In this document: positions 48,733-57,200 of the stretch, piece by piece
Numbering within the stretch: position 1 is the stretch's first letter
Layout of the letters: the number at the start of each line of letters is the position of its first letter
Assembly (NCBI RefSeq): GCF_029893805.1
Contig: NZ_JARXYP010000002.1
Coordinates: 3,720,001-3,784,000 of the forward strand
Direction of reading: 5' to 3'
Source of the DNA: Streptomyces sp. SAI-135
GTDB lineage: Bacteria; Actinomycetota; Actinomycetes; Streptomycetales; Streptomycetaceae
Length of the DNA: 64,000 nucleotides
Program-made: the position numbers and the translations under genes
Notes under the pieces: model-generated
Told to the model about the DNA's origin: nothing
What the model saw: only the letters and a program-made list of their open reading frames with translations
The model's database searches: none

Positions 48733-49670
48733 CGGTGACCGTCGAACGCGGGGCGCGGGCGGCCGGCAAGAGCACGGCACCGAAGCCCCCACGCCCCCGT
48801 GACTCCTACGCCCTCTTCCTCCTCCCGGGCGCCCTCGCCTTCCTCGCGGTCATCGTCCTGCCGTTCGTGATGAACACGTACGTGAGCTTCACGGACTGGC
48901 AGGGCGTGGGCTCGCCCACCTGGTCCGGGCTCGCCAACTACCGCGAGCTGGTGGACGATTCCGAGTTCTGGGCGTCGTTCCGGCACAGCCTGTTCATGGT
49001 CGTGGCGATGGCGGCGATCCCCACGGCCCTCGGGCTGGTCCTCGCCGCCGCCCTGTTCGACCACGTCGGCAAGCACTTCGGCACCCGGATCGCCGCCGTC
49101 CTGCGGGCCTGCTTCTACCTCCCCCAGGTCCTGCCGATCGCGGTCGCCGGCATCGTCTGGAGCTGGATCCTCGCCCCCGACAACGGCTCCCTCAACGCGC
49201 TCCTCGACGCGATCGGCCTCGGCGGCTGGCGACAGGACTGGCTCGGCGACCCCGACCTCGCCCTCTACAGCGTCATGGGCGTCATGGTCTGGGTCCAACT
49301 GGGCTTCCCGCTCGTCGTCTTCATGGCAGGCCTGCAACGCGCCGACCCCCAGCTGGCCGAGGCCGCCGAGCTGGACGGCGCCGGCTGGTGGCGCCGCTTC
49401 TGGCACATCACGCTGCCGCAGATCCGCCCGGAGATCTACGTCGTCCTGACCTGGTGCTCGATCGCCGCGCTCAAGGTGTTCGGCGCGGTGTACGTCCTGA
49501 CCAAGGGCGGACCGGGCGGCGCCACGAACGTGCCCTCCTACTTCTCCTTCACCACGTTCTTCGAGAAGACGCAGGTCGGCTACGGCGCCGCGATCTCCAC
49601 CGTGCTCACCGTCATCATCCTCGCGCTCTCCCTGATCGGTCTGCGGCTCCAGGAGAGGACCGACGCATGA
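48729..49670 (+). CDS. Carbohydrate ABC permease (MalF type)
   Basis: This 313-residue permease has six membrane segments (FLLPGALAFLAVIVLPFVMNTYV first) and the coupling loop QLAEAAELDGAGWWRRFWHITLPQI. The start ATG overlaps the preceding stop (ATGA). It forms the channel with the next gene. No ATPase gene is in the operon, so it presumably uses a shared MsiK-like ATPase. Confidence 0.92.
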   Translation: MTVTVERGARAAGKSTAPKPPRPRDSYALFLLPGALAFLAVIVLPFVMNTYVSFTDWQGVGSPTWSGLANYRELVDDSEFWASFRHSLFMVVAMAAIPTALGLVLAAALFDHVGKHFGTRIAAVLRACFYLPQVLPIAVAGIVWSWILAPDNGSLNALLDAIGLGGWRQDWLGDPDLALYSVMGVMVWVQLGFPLVVFMAGLQRADPQLAEAAELDGAGWWRRFWHITLPQIRPEIYVVLTWCSIAALKVFGAVYVLTKGGPGGATNVPSYFSFTTFFEKTQVGYGAAISTVLTVIILALSLIGLRLQERTDA

Positions 49671-50491
49671 CCACCGCCCTGCGCCGCTACCCGGTGCTGA
49701 TCGCCCTGTGCATCGCGGCCCTGTTCATGATCGTGCCGTTCCTGATCGTCACGGTCAACGCCTTCAAGTCCCCCGCCGAATACGCCCAGAACGGCCCCCT
49801 CAGCCTTCCCGACGGCTTCTACACCGACGGCATCAAGGACTTCTGGGACCGCGTCGACTTCGGCCGCAAGCTCGTCAACTCGGTGCTGATCAGCGGCTCG
49901 GTGGCGGTGCTCGCCGTGATCCTGTCGGTCCTCAACGCCTACGCCATCGGCATCGGCCGGATCAAGGGCCGCACCTGGGTCCTCGCCTTCTTCGTGCTGG
50001 CGAACATGCTTCCGCAGGAGGCGCTGGTCTACCCCGTCTACTACCTGAGCAAGGAGGCCGGCCTCTACGACACCCGGCTGAGCGTGGTCATCGTGTTCAC
50101 GGTGATCCAGGCGGCCTTCGGCACGTATCTGCTCTCCGCGGTCCTCGGCCAGTTCCCCCGCGAGATCCTGGAGGCGGCCCGGATCGACGGCGCGAACAAG
50201 TGGCAGGTCCTGTGGCGGATCGTCGTCCCGGTCAGCCGCCCCACCCTCGGTGTGCTGCTGGTCTTCTTCTTCATCTGGACCTGGAACGAGTTCCTGCTCC
50301 CCCTGGTCATGCTGATCTCCAACGACAACCAGACGGTGTCGGTGGCCCTCGGCGTCCTCCAGGGCCAGCGTCTGATGGACGCCACCATGACCAACGCGGC
50401 CGCCCTGCTCGGCGTGCTCCCCGCGCTCGTGTTCTTCCTCGTCTTCCAGCGAACCCTCACCCGCGGTATCGCCGTGGGTGCCGTGAAGTAA
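49667..50491 (+). CDS. Carbohydrate ABC permease (MalG type)
   Basis: This 274-residue permease starts in an ATGA overlap with the MalF-type gene. The coupling loop REILEAARIDGANKWQVLWRIVVP and the C-terminus VFFLVFQRTLTRGIAVGAVK are canonical for the MalG group. It is the channel partner of the preceding permease and likely imports xylosylated sugars for the downstream GH31 enzyme. Confidence 0.92.
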   Translation: MTTALRRYPVLIALCIAALFMIVPFLIVTVNAFKSPAEYAQNGPLSLPDGFYTDGIKDFWDRVDFGRKLVNSVLISGSVAVLAVILSVLNAYAIGIGRIKGRTWVLAFFVLANMLPQEALVYPVYYLSKEAGLYDTRLSVVIVFTVIQAAFGTYLLSAVLGQFPREILEAARIDGANKWQVLWRIVVPVSRPTLGVLLVFFFIWTWNEFLLPLVMLISNDNQTVSVALGVLQGQRLMDATMTNAAALLGVLPALVFFLVFQRTLTRGIAVGAVK

Positions 50492-50504
50492 GGACCCCCC
50501 ACAG

Positions 50505-52754
50505 ATGAAGTTCACCGACGGCTACTGGCTGCTGCGCGAGGGCGTGACCGCGGACCATCCGGCCGTGGTCCACGAGGTCGTCGCCTCCGACGGCGGGCTG
50601 GAGATCCACGCGCCGTCCCAGCCCATCCGCCACCGCGGCGACCTGTTGAAGGGACCGGTCGTGACGATCAGCGCCCACGCCCCGATGCCCGACGTCATCG
50701 GCATCACCTTCACCCACTTCGAGGGCGAGCAGCCGGACCGTCCCGAGTTCGAGCTCAGGAAAGAGGAGTTCACCCCGCACTCCGGGTCCGACGAGGACTC
50801 CGCGACCCTGACCTCCGGCGCCCTGTCGGTACGGTTCGCCCGCACGGGGCCCTGGCAGGTCGACTTCCTCGCCGACGGCCGGGTCCTCACCAGCAGCGGC
50901 ACCAAGAACATGGGCATCCTGCGGGACGCGTCCGGCGGGCACTACCTGCGCGAGCAGCTCAACCTGGCCGTCGGAACCTCGGTGTACGGGCTCGGCGAGC
51001 GCTTCGGGCCGCTGGTCAAGAACGGCCAGGTCGTCGACATCTGGAACGCGGACGGCGGCACGGCCACCGAACAGGCCTACAAGAACGTCCCGTTCTACCT
51101 CACGGACGCGGGCTACGGCGTCTTCGTCGACCACCCCGGCAAGGTCTCCTTCGAGGTCGGCTCGGAAGCGGTGTCACGGGTCCAGTTCAGCGCCGAGACA
51201 CAGGAGTTGACGTACTACGTCATCTACGGCCCCACCCCCAAGGAGATCATCCGCAAGTACACGGCCCTCACCGGCCGCCCGGCCCTGCCGCCCGCCTGGT
51301 CCTTCGGCCTGTGGCTGTCGACGTCCTTCACGACGTCGTACGACGAGGAGACGGTGACGTCGTTCATCGACGGCATGAAGGACCGCGAACTGCCCCTGTC
51401 CGTCTTCCACTTCGACTGCTTCTGGATGCGCGAGTTCAACTGGTGCGACTTCCAGTGGGACCCGCGGGTCTTCCCGGACCCGGAGGGCATGCTCGCCCGG
51501 CTGCACGCGCGGGGCCTGAGGGTCTCGGTGTGGATCAACCCGTACATCGCCCAGCGGTCCCCGCTGTTCGCCGAGGGCAAGGCGCTCGGCCACCTCCTCA
51601 AGCGCCCGGACGGCAGCGTCTGGCAGTGGGACCTGTGGCAGCCGGGCATGGCCCTGGTCGACTTCACCAGCCCGGCCGCCCGCGACTGGTACGCGGCCAA
51701 GCTGGAGGCGCTCCTCGCGCAGGGCGTGGACTGCTTCAAGACCGACTTCGGCGAGCGGGTGCCGCTGGACGTGGAATGGTCCGACGGCTCCGACCCCGAG
51801 CGGATGCACAACTACTACACCTACCTCTACAACCGGACCGTCTTCGACGTGCTGCGCAAGCACCGCGGCGAACAGGAGGCGGTCCTCTTCGCCCGGTCGG
51901 CGACCGCGGGCAGCCAGCAGTTCCCGGTGCACTGGGGCGGCGACTGCGAGGCGACCTACGAGTCGATGGCCGAGTCCCTGCGCGGCGGCCTGTCCCTCGG
52001 CCTGTCCGGCTTCGGCTTCTGGAGCCACGACATCGGCGGCTTCGAGGGCACCCCGACCCCGGCGCTCTTCAAACGCTGGCTCGCCTTCGGACTCCTCTCC
52101 TCCCACAGCCGCCTGCACGGCAGCTCGTCGTACCGCGTCCCGTGGCTGTTCGACGAGGAGTCCGTGGACGTGCTGCGGCACTTCACCCGCCTCAAGCTGA
52201 GCCTGATGCCCTACCTCTACGAGGCCGCGCGCACCGCCCACACCGAGGGCGTGCCGGTGATGCGGGCGATGGTCCTGGAGTTCCCGGACGACCCCGGGTG
52301 CGCGCATCTGGAGCGGCAGTACATGCTCGGCCCGGACCTCCTGGTGGCGCCCGTCTTCAACGACTCCGGGGAGGTCTCGTACTACGTCCCCGAGGGCACC
52401 TGGACCCACTTCGTGACCGGTGGGACGGTCACCGGTCCGCGCTGGGTGCGCGAGAAGCACGACTTCACCAGCGTGCCGCTGCTGGTGCGGCCGGGCGCGG
52501 TGCTGCCGGTCGGGGCGGTGGACGACCGGCCCGACTACGACCACGCCGACGGGGTGACCCTGCGGGCGTACGGCCTGGCCCGGGGCGAGCAGGTCACGGT
52601 ACGGGTCGGCGAGGTCGCCTTCACCGTCGTACGCGAAGGGGACACACTGCGGGCGTCCTGCGCCGACCCGTCGGCTCCCTGGAGCCTGGCGGCCGGGGAC
52701 AGAACGGCACGGGCGCAGGCCGGCACCGGCTTCCTCTCCCTGGAGCTGGGCTGA
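50505..52754 (+). CDS. GH31 alpha-xylosidase (YicI/XylS type)
   Basis: This 749-residue glycosidase lacks a signal peptide and is probably cytoplasmic. It matches E. coli YicI over long stretches: the nucleophile Asp in CFKTDFGERVPLDVEW, the acid/base Asp in FPVHWGGDCEATYESMAESLRGGLS, and GFGFWSHDIGGFEGT. These residues mark alpha-xylosidase rather than alpha-glucosidase within GH31. It would release xylose from isoprimeverose-type units imported by the adjacent ABC system. It has a ribosome site (GGACCCCCC is weak) 14 bases after the permease stop. Confidence 0.92.
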   Translation: MKFTDGYWLLREGVTADHPAVVHEVVASDGGLEIHAPSQPIRHRGDLLKGPVVTISAHAPMPDVIGITFTHFEGEQPDRPEFELRKEEFTPHSGSDEDSATLTSGALSVRFARTGPWQVDFLADGRVLTSSGTKNMGILRDASGGHYLREQLNLAVGTSVYGLGERFGPLVKNGQVVDIWNADGGTATEQAYKNVPFYLTDAGYGVFVDHPGKVSFEVGSEAVSRVQFSAETQELTYYVIYGPTPKEIIRKYTALTGRPALPPAWSFGLWLSTSFTTSYDEETVTSFIDGMKDRELPLSVFHFDCFWMREFNWCDFQWDPRVFPDPEGMLARLHARGLRVSVWINPYIAQRSPLFAEGKALGHLLKRPDGSVWQWDLWQPGMALVDFTSPAARDWYAAKLEALLAQGVDCFKTDFGERVPLDVEWSDGSDPERMHNYYTYLYNRTVFDVLRKHRGEQEAVLFARSATAGSQQFPVHWGGDCEATYESMAESLRGGLSLGLSGFGFWSHDIGGFEGTPTPALFKRWLAFGLLSSHSRLHGSSSYRVPWLFDEESVDVLRHFTRLKLSLMPYLYEAARTAHTEGVPVMRAMVLEFPDDPGCAHLERQYMLGPDLLVAPVFNDSGEVSYYVPEGTWTHFVTGGTVTGPRWVREKHDFTSVPLLVRPGAVLPVGAVDDRPDYDHADGVTLRAYGLARGEQVTVRVGEVAFTVVREGDTLRASCADPSAPWSLAAGDRTARAQAGTGFLSLELG

Positions 52755-53758
52755 TGGTGAAGATCACCGATGTGGCGCGGCGGGCCGGGGTCTCCCCCAG
52801 CACCGTCTCCTACGCCCTCAGCGGCAAGCGCCCGATCTCGGAGGAGACCCGCCGACGGGTCGAGGACGCCATCCGCGAGCTGGGCTACCGTCCGCACGCG
52901 GGCGCCCGCGCCCTGGCCGGCAGACGCTCCAACGTGCTGGCGCTGGTGGTGCCCTTACGGACCGGCATCCACGTCCCGACCGTGATGCGGTTCGCGGTGT
53001 CGGTGGTGACGACGGCCCGGCGCCACGACCACGACGTGCTGCTGCTGACCCAGGAGGAGGGCGAGGACGGGCTGATCCGGGTCGCGGACACGGCTCTGGT
53101 CGACGCGCTGATCGTGATGGACGTGCAACTGGACGATCCCCGGCTGCCGTTGCTGCGCACGCTGGACCTGCCGTCGGTCCTGATCGGTTTCCCGGCCTCC
53201 TCGCAGGGTCTGACCTGCGTCGACCTCGACTTCAGGGCGGCGGGCGAGGCGTGCGTGGAGCACCTGGCTCGGCTGGGGCACCGGACGGTGGCCCTGGTCG
53301 GCTCCCCGCCGGAGGTCTACGTCCGCCGCACGGCCTTCGCCCAACGGGTGGTCCAGGGCTTCACGGCCGCCGCGGACCGGGCCGGCATGTCCTCGACGGT
53401 CCTCCCCTGCGAACCGGACGCGGCCCGCGCGACCGCCGAACGCCTCCTGCGCGAACAGCCCGCGCTGACGGGAGTGGTCGTCCACAACGAGGCCCTGCTG
53501 GAGCCCCTGCTCGACGCCTTCGAACAACTGGGCCTGCGCGTCCCGTCCGACCTCTCCCTCACCGCGATCTGCCCCGACGAACTCGCCGAGTCGGCCCGCG
53601 TCCCGATCACGTCGGTGACACTGCCGTCGGAGGACCTGGGCGCACGGGCCGTGGACCTCCTGATGAAGCAACTGAACGGAACGGCCGTACCGGAGTCGAC
53701 CCTGCTGCCACCGCGGATGACGGAACGGGCGAGTACCAGGGCTCGGGCCGTGGTGTGA
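52754..53758 (+). CDS. LacI-family repressor
   Basis: This 334-residue regulator shares one base with the stop of the xylosidase gene. It begins MVKITDVARRAGVSPSTVSYALSGKRPISEETRRRVEDAIRELGYRPH, the LacI helix-turn-helix and hinge helix (ALAGRRSNVLALV). A sugar-binding periplasmic-fold domain follows. It probably represses its own operon from the palindromes before the binding-protein gene, with a xyloside as inducer. Confidence 0.93.
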   Translation: MVKITDVARRAGVSPSTVSYALSGKRPISEETRRRVEDAIRELGYRPHAGARALAGRRSNVLALVVPLRTGIHVPTVMRFAVSVVTTARRHDHDVLLLTQEEGEDGLIRVADTALVDALIVMDVQLDDPRLPLLRTLDLPSVLIGFPASSQGLTCVDLDFRAAGEACVEHLARLGHRTVALVGSPPEVYVRRTAFAQRVVQGFTAAADRAGMSSTVLPCEPDAARATAERLLREQPALTGVVVHNEALLEPLLDAFEQLGLRVPSDLSLTAICPDELAESARVPITSVTLPSEDLGARAVDLLMKQLNGTAVPESTLLPPRMTERASTRARAVV

Positions 53759-53806
53759 GGGGCAACAGATCGCACGGTTCACCTGCTCGTAGGTGACGCC
53801 CGGTGA

Positions 53807-53848
53807 CACAGGTGCCCCTCTCCCGCGGGTGGGAAAGGGGCACCTGTG
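53807..53848. terminator. Terminator between lacI-type and immunity genes
   Basis: CACAGGTGCCCC (53807-53818) pairs with GGGGCACCTGTG (53837-53848), with a GC-rich loop. It separates the convergent LacI and immunity/toxin genes and can work for both strands. Confidence 0.75.
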
Positions 53849-53859
53849 AGTACGGCCGA

Positions 53860-54234
53860 TCAGCCTTCCGGCACGACCGTTTCTTGGACGGCCCTCACCA
53901 GACCGTCTGCCAGTGCGAGCGCGTTCTCGCGGTAGAAGCCGAGCTGCGTGTGAAAGGCCTCCTCCGACGCGAACATGCTGGGCACGGACAGCAGCACGGC
54001 ATGCAGGACGTGGAGGTCTGCCACGGTCAGCAGCACCTGCTCACCGGTGTCGACCATCCCGGCGAGCCGCTCCAGCCGTTGCCTGTCGCACCCGGCCCGG
54101 ACCGTCAGCGCGGGTTCACCTTCGCGCCGATGGGCGAGCCACAGCAACGCTCCGTGGACAAGCGGGCGTTGTGCTCCCGCGAATCGGACGGAGAAACCCG
54201 TGCCTTCCCGACGTACGAACGGCCTGTCTCTCAC
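53860..54234 (-). CDS. Probable immunity protein for the adjacent polymorphic toxin
   Basis: This 124-residue soluble protein begins at a GTG overlapping the toxin stop (GTGA), the usual toxin-immunity coupling. The sequence (VRFAGAQRPLVHGALLWLAHR, LTVADLHVLHAVLLSVPSMF) suggests a helical cytoplasmic fold, with no signal peptide or membrane helix. I recognise no Imm family. By position and size it should bind and block the toxin's C-terminal domain inside the producer. The assignment is by context only. Confidence 0.55.
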   Translation of the reverse strand: MRDRPFVRREGTGFSVRFAGAQRPLVHGALLWLAHRREGEPALTVRAGCDRQRLERLAGMVDTGEQVLLTVADLHVLHAVLLSVPSMFASEEAFHTQLGFYRENALALADGLVRAVQETVVPEG

Positions 54235-57200
54235 GGTGTGCCGCCCCCCGGGTTCTTCAGGACGTACCGCCCCGCCTGCAAGCCGTCCTCCCACTGCTTG
54301 GTCGTGTACTGGAAGGCATGGATGTTGTACGGCGTCTTCACCACCAGCACCCTCTTGGCCACGTCGTACACGACCTCCGATCCCTTCGTGGTGTCACGGT
54401 ACGTGAACTTCCCGCGCCAGCTCGCGAGGTAGTCACCGAGCGCCTTCAGGTTGTGTCCGATGCCGGGGATCGCATGGTCGAGGGAGTTCGCCGAACCGTC
54501 GTGCATCCGGCGGGCGTTGTAGTCGACGCCGTCAGCGATGTCCGGGCCGTAGCGAGCCTCGATCTCGTCGTACAGGGCGTCGGGCAGCGTGCCGTCGCAG
54601 TTGTGGACGAGAACCGGGGTGGCGTCGGCGAGGACGTAGAAGGTGTGCAGATCGCCGACCGTGAGGTCCCACACCGCGCGGGGCACCGCCACGGTCCTGA
54701 GACCGGTCACGGCGCTCACCGCACCGTCGCGGGTGCGCAGCCGGTCGCCCGCGCGCAGTTCCTTCACGGTCTTCCAACCACTGCCCTGCACATAGACCCG
54801 GTGACCCGGGGTGGTGAGCAGGCGTCCGCCGGCCGAGACGGTCAGCTCGACGAGTTCGCCGGCCCGGTGCGAGAAGGTCGCGGTGACGGGTGCCGGGCGG
54901 GTGGTGCCGGTCTTCGGATCGGTCGCCAGCAGCCGGTCGCCTTGGACGATCGTGTCGATGGACTTGCGCGACCCGTCGGCCATCAACACCTGCGTGCCTG
55001 CCGGGAAGCTGTTGGTCGGGCAACCCGTGTTCTTGAGCTTCTCGGCCTCCTTCTTGCCGATACCGGCCAGGACGTCGTCCTCCAGACCGGACTCCTTGAG
55101 GGCCTTCCAGGCGTCCGCGAGGTCGTCTCCCGACTTGACCGCGAGCCGCAGCCGTACGAGGGGCTCGATCGCCTTCTCGATGAGCTTGCCGGGGATGAAG
55201 TTGGACGCGGCCCAGGCACAGTCGCCCCAGCCGCCGCCCGTGCCGGTGAGTTTGTGGTAGCAGCCGGTGAAGTCACCGAAGAGCAGGTTCAGCCCCTGCT
55301 TGCGCAGGCTGTCGGCGATGCCCTGGTTGACCTCCAGGTTCGAGAGGTCACGGGTGATGTCCGCCTTGAGGTTCCGGAACGTCCTGGTGGCCAGGTACTC
55401 CGTGTCCGGTGCCGGGCAACCGAACTTCTTCGGGTCCAGGTCCGCTGCGCATTGGTAGAAGGAGACAGTGGCGTCGAAGTGCACGGTGATGGTCAGCGTG
55501 CACCCGTTGGGCATGATGATGTCATCGCAGCCCTTGGTCTCGCGGCCCGTCTCATGGGTGCTGTCAACCGTGTAGAACGTGTTGTCGATGCCGGTGCCGG
55601 CTCCGCTCTTGATCTGGTCGTTGGCCCCCTTGTTCTCCGCCAGGGTCGCCGCCTCCTGCGCCGACTCCGCGTACTTCTGCGCGTCCTTCGCCGCCTGTTC
55701 CGCCGCCGTCGCCTCCGCGTCCGCGCGGTCGGCCGCCGCGCGGGCGTCCTTCGCGGCCTGTTCGGCCTCCGCCGCCGCCGAGCGCGCGGCCTCCGCGTCG
55801 AGGGCCGCCTGGTCGGCGGAGGAGCGGGCGTCGGCCGCGTAGGTCTCGGCGCGGTCGGCCGCCTGGTCGGCGGCGGCCGCGTCCTCGGTGGCCTGGCGGT
55901 CGTACTCCTTGGCCCGGGCCAGGGACGCCTGGGCGTCGGCCGCGTACTGGGCCGCCTCGGCGGCGTAACCCAGCGCCTCCTTCGCCGACTTGCGGGCGTC
56001 GGCCGCGAACCCGGCGGCCTCCGCCGCCAGCGTGTACGCCGCCTTCGCGTCACCGGTCGCCGCAGCGGCGAGGCTCGCCGCCTGGGCCGCGTTCTTCTGC
56101 GCGTTGGCCGCGTGCGCCTCGGCGACCGCCTGCTGCTGCTCGGCGATCGTCTTCGACGACTGGCCCGACAGCACGGCGAGGCCCGCCGCCGAGTCGGTGG
56201 TGACGTACGGCGCGCCCAGCTGGATCGCGTCGTTCGCCGGAGCCGCCACCTGCTGGGCCGCGTTGCCGGCGTCCTCCGCGGCCTGGGCGGTGGTGTAGGC
56301 GTGCCCGGCCGCGTCGGCCGCGCCCGCGACCGCCTTGGCGGCCTCTGCCTTCGCCGCGTCGGCCTGCTTCATGGCGTCGGCGGCGTGCTTCTCGGCCTCG
56401 TCGGCCAGCTCCACCGCGCTGCGGGCGGCGGACGCCGAGGCCTCGGACGCCTTGATGGCGTCGGCGGCGGCGCTGGTCGCCGTACGGACGGCCGCGTCCG
56501 CCCGCAGCTTGGCGGCCTGGGCCGCGTCCGCGTCGGAGCGGGCCCGCCGGGCGGCGGCCTCCGCACGGGTGGCTGCGGCGTCCGCGTCGGCGGCGGCCTG
56601 GGTGGCCGCGTCCGCCTCGGAGCGGGCCGAGCGTGCGGCCGACTCCGCGTCGTCGGCGGCGGCGTCCGCCTGGTCGGCGGCGGCCCGGGACTCCTTGGCG
56701 TCCGACTCCGAGTCATGGGCCTCGGCGTACGCGTCCTTGGCGTCGGCCTTGGCGCGAGCCGCGTTGGCCTGGCTCTCCGCGTCCCACGCGTCGTCCCGCT
56801 TGCCCTTGGCCCGGTCCCGGGCGGCCTCGGCGTCCTGCCGCTTGGCGCGAGCCGTGGACTCGGCGTTCTCCGCCCGGCCCTTGGCCTCCTGGGCGGTCTG
56901 CGCGTACCCCTGCGCGTTCTGCTTGTGCTGGGCGGCCTCGGCCTGCTTCTGCGCGGCGGTCTCCTTCTCCGCCTTCGCCGTCGCCGCCTCGGCCTCCGCC
57001 GCGAGCCGCTTGGCGTGCGCGTCGGCGGCCGCCGCCTTCGCGTCGGCCTCGGCCTTCTGCGTCTCGGCGAGCTTCGCCTTCGCGAGGTCGCGGGCGGCCT
57101 TGGCGGTCTGGGCCTGTACGGCGGCCGCGTCGGCGGCGGCCTTCGCCTGCGCGCGGGCCTCGTTCGCGGCCGCGGTACGGAAGGCGGCCTTGGACTGCGC

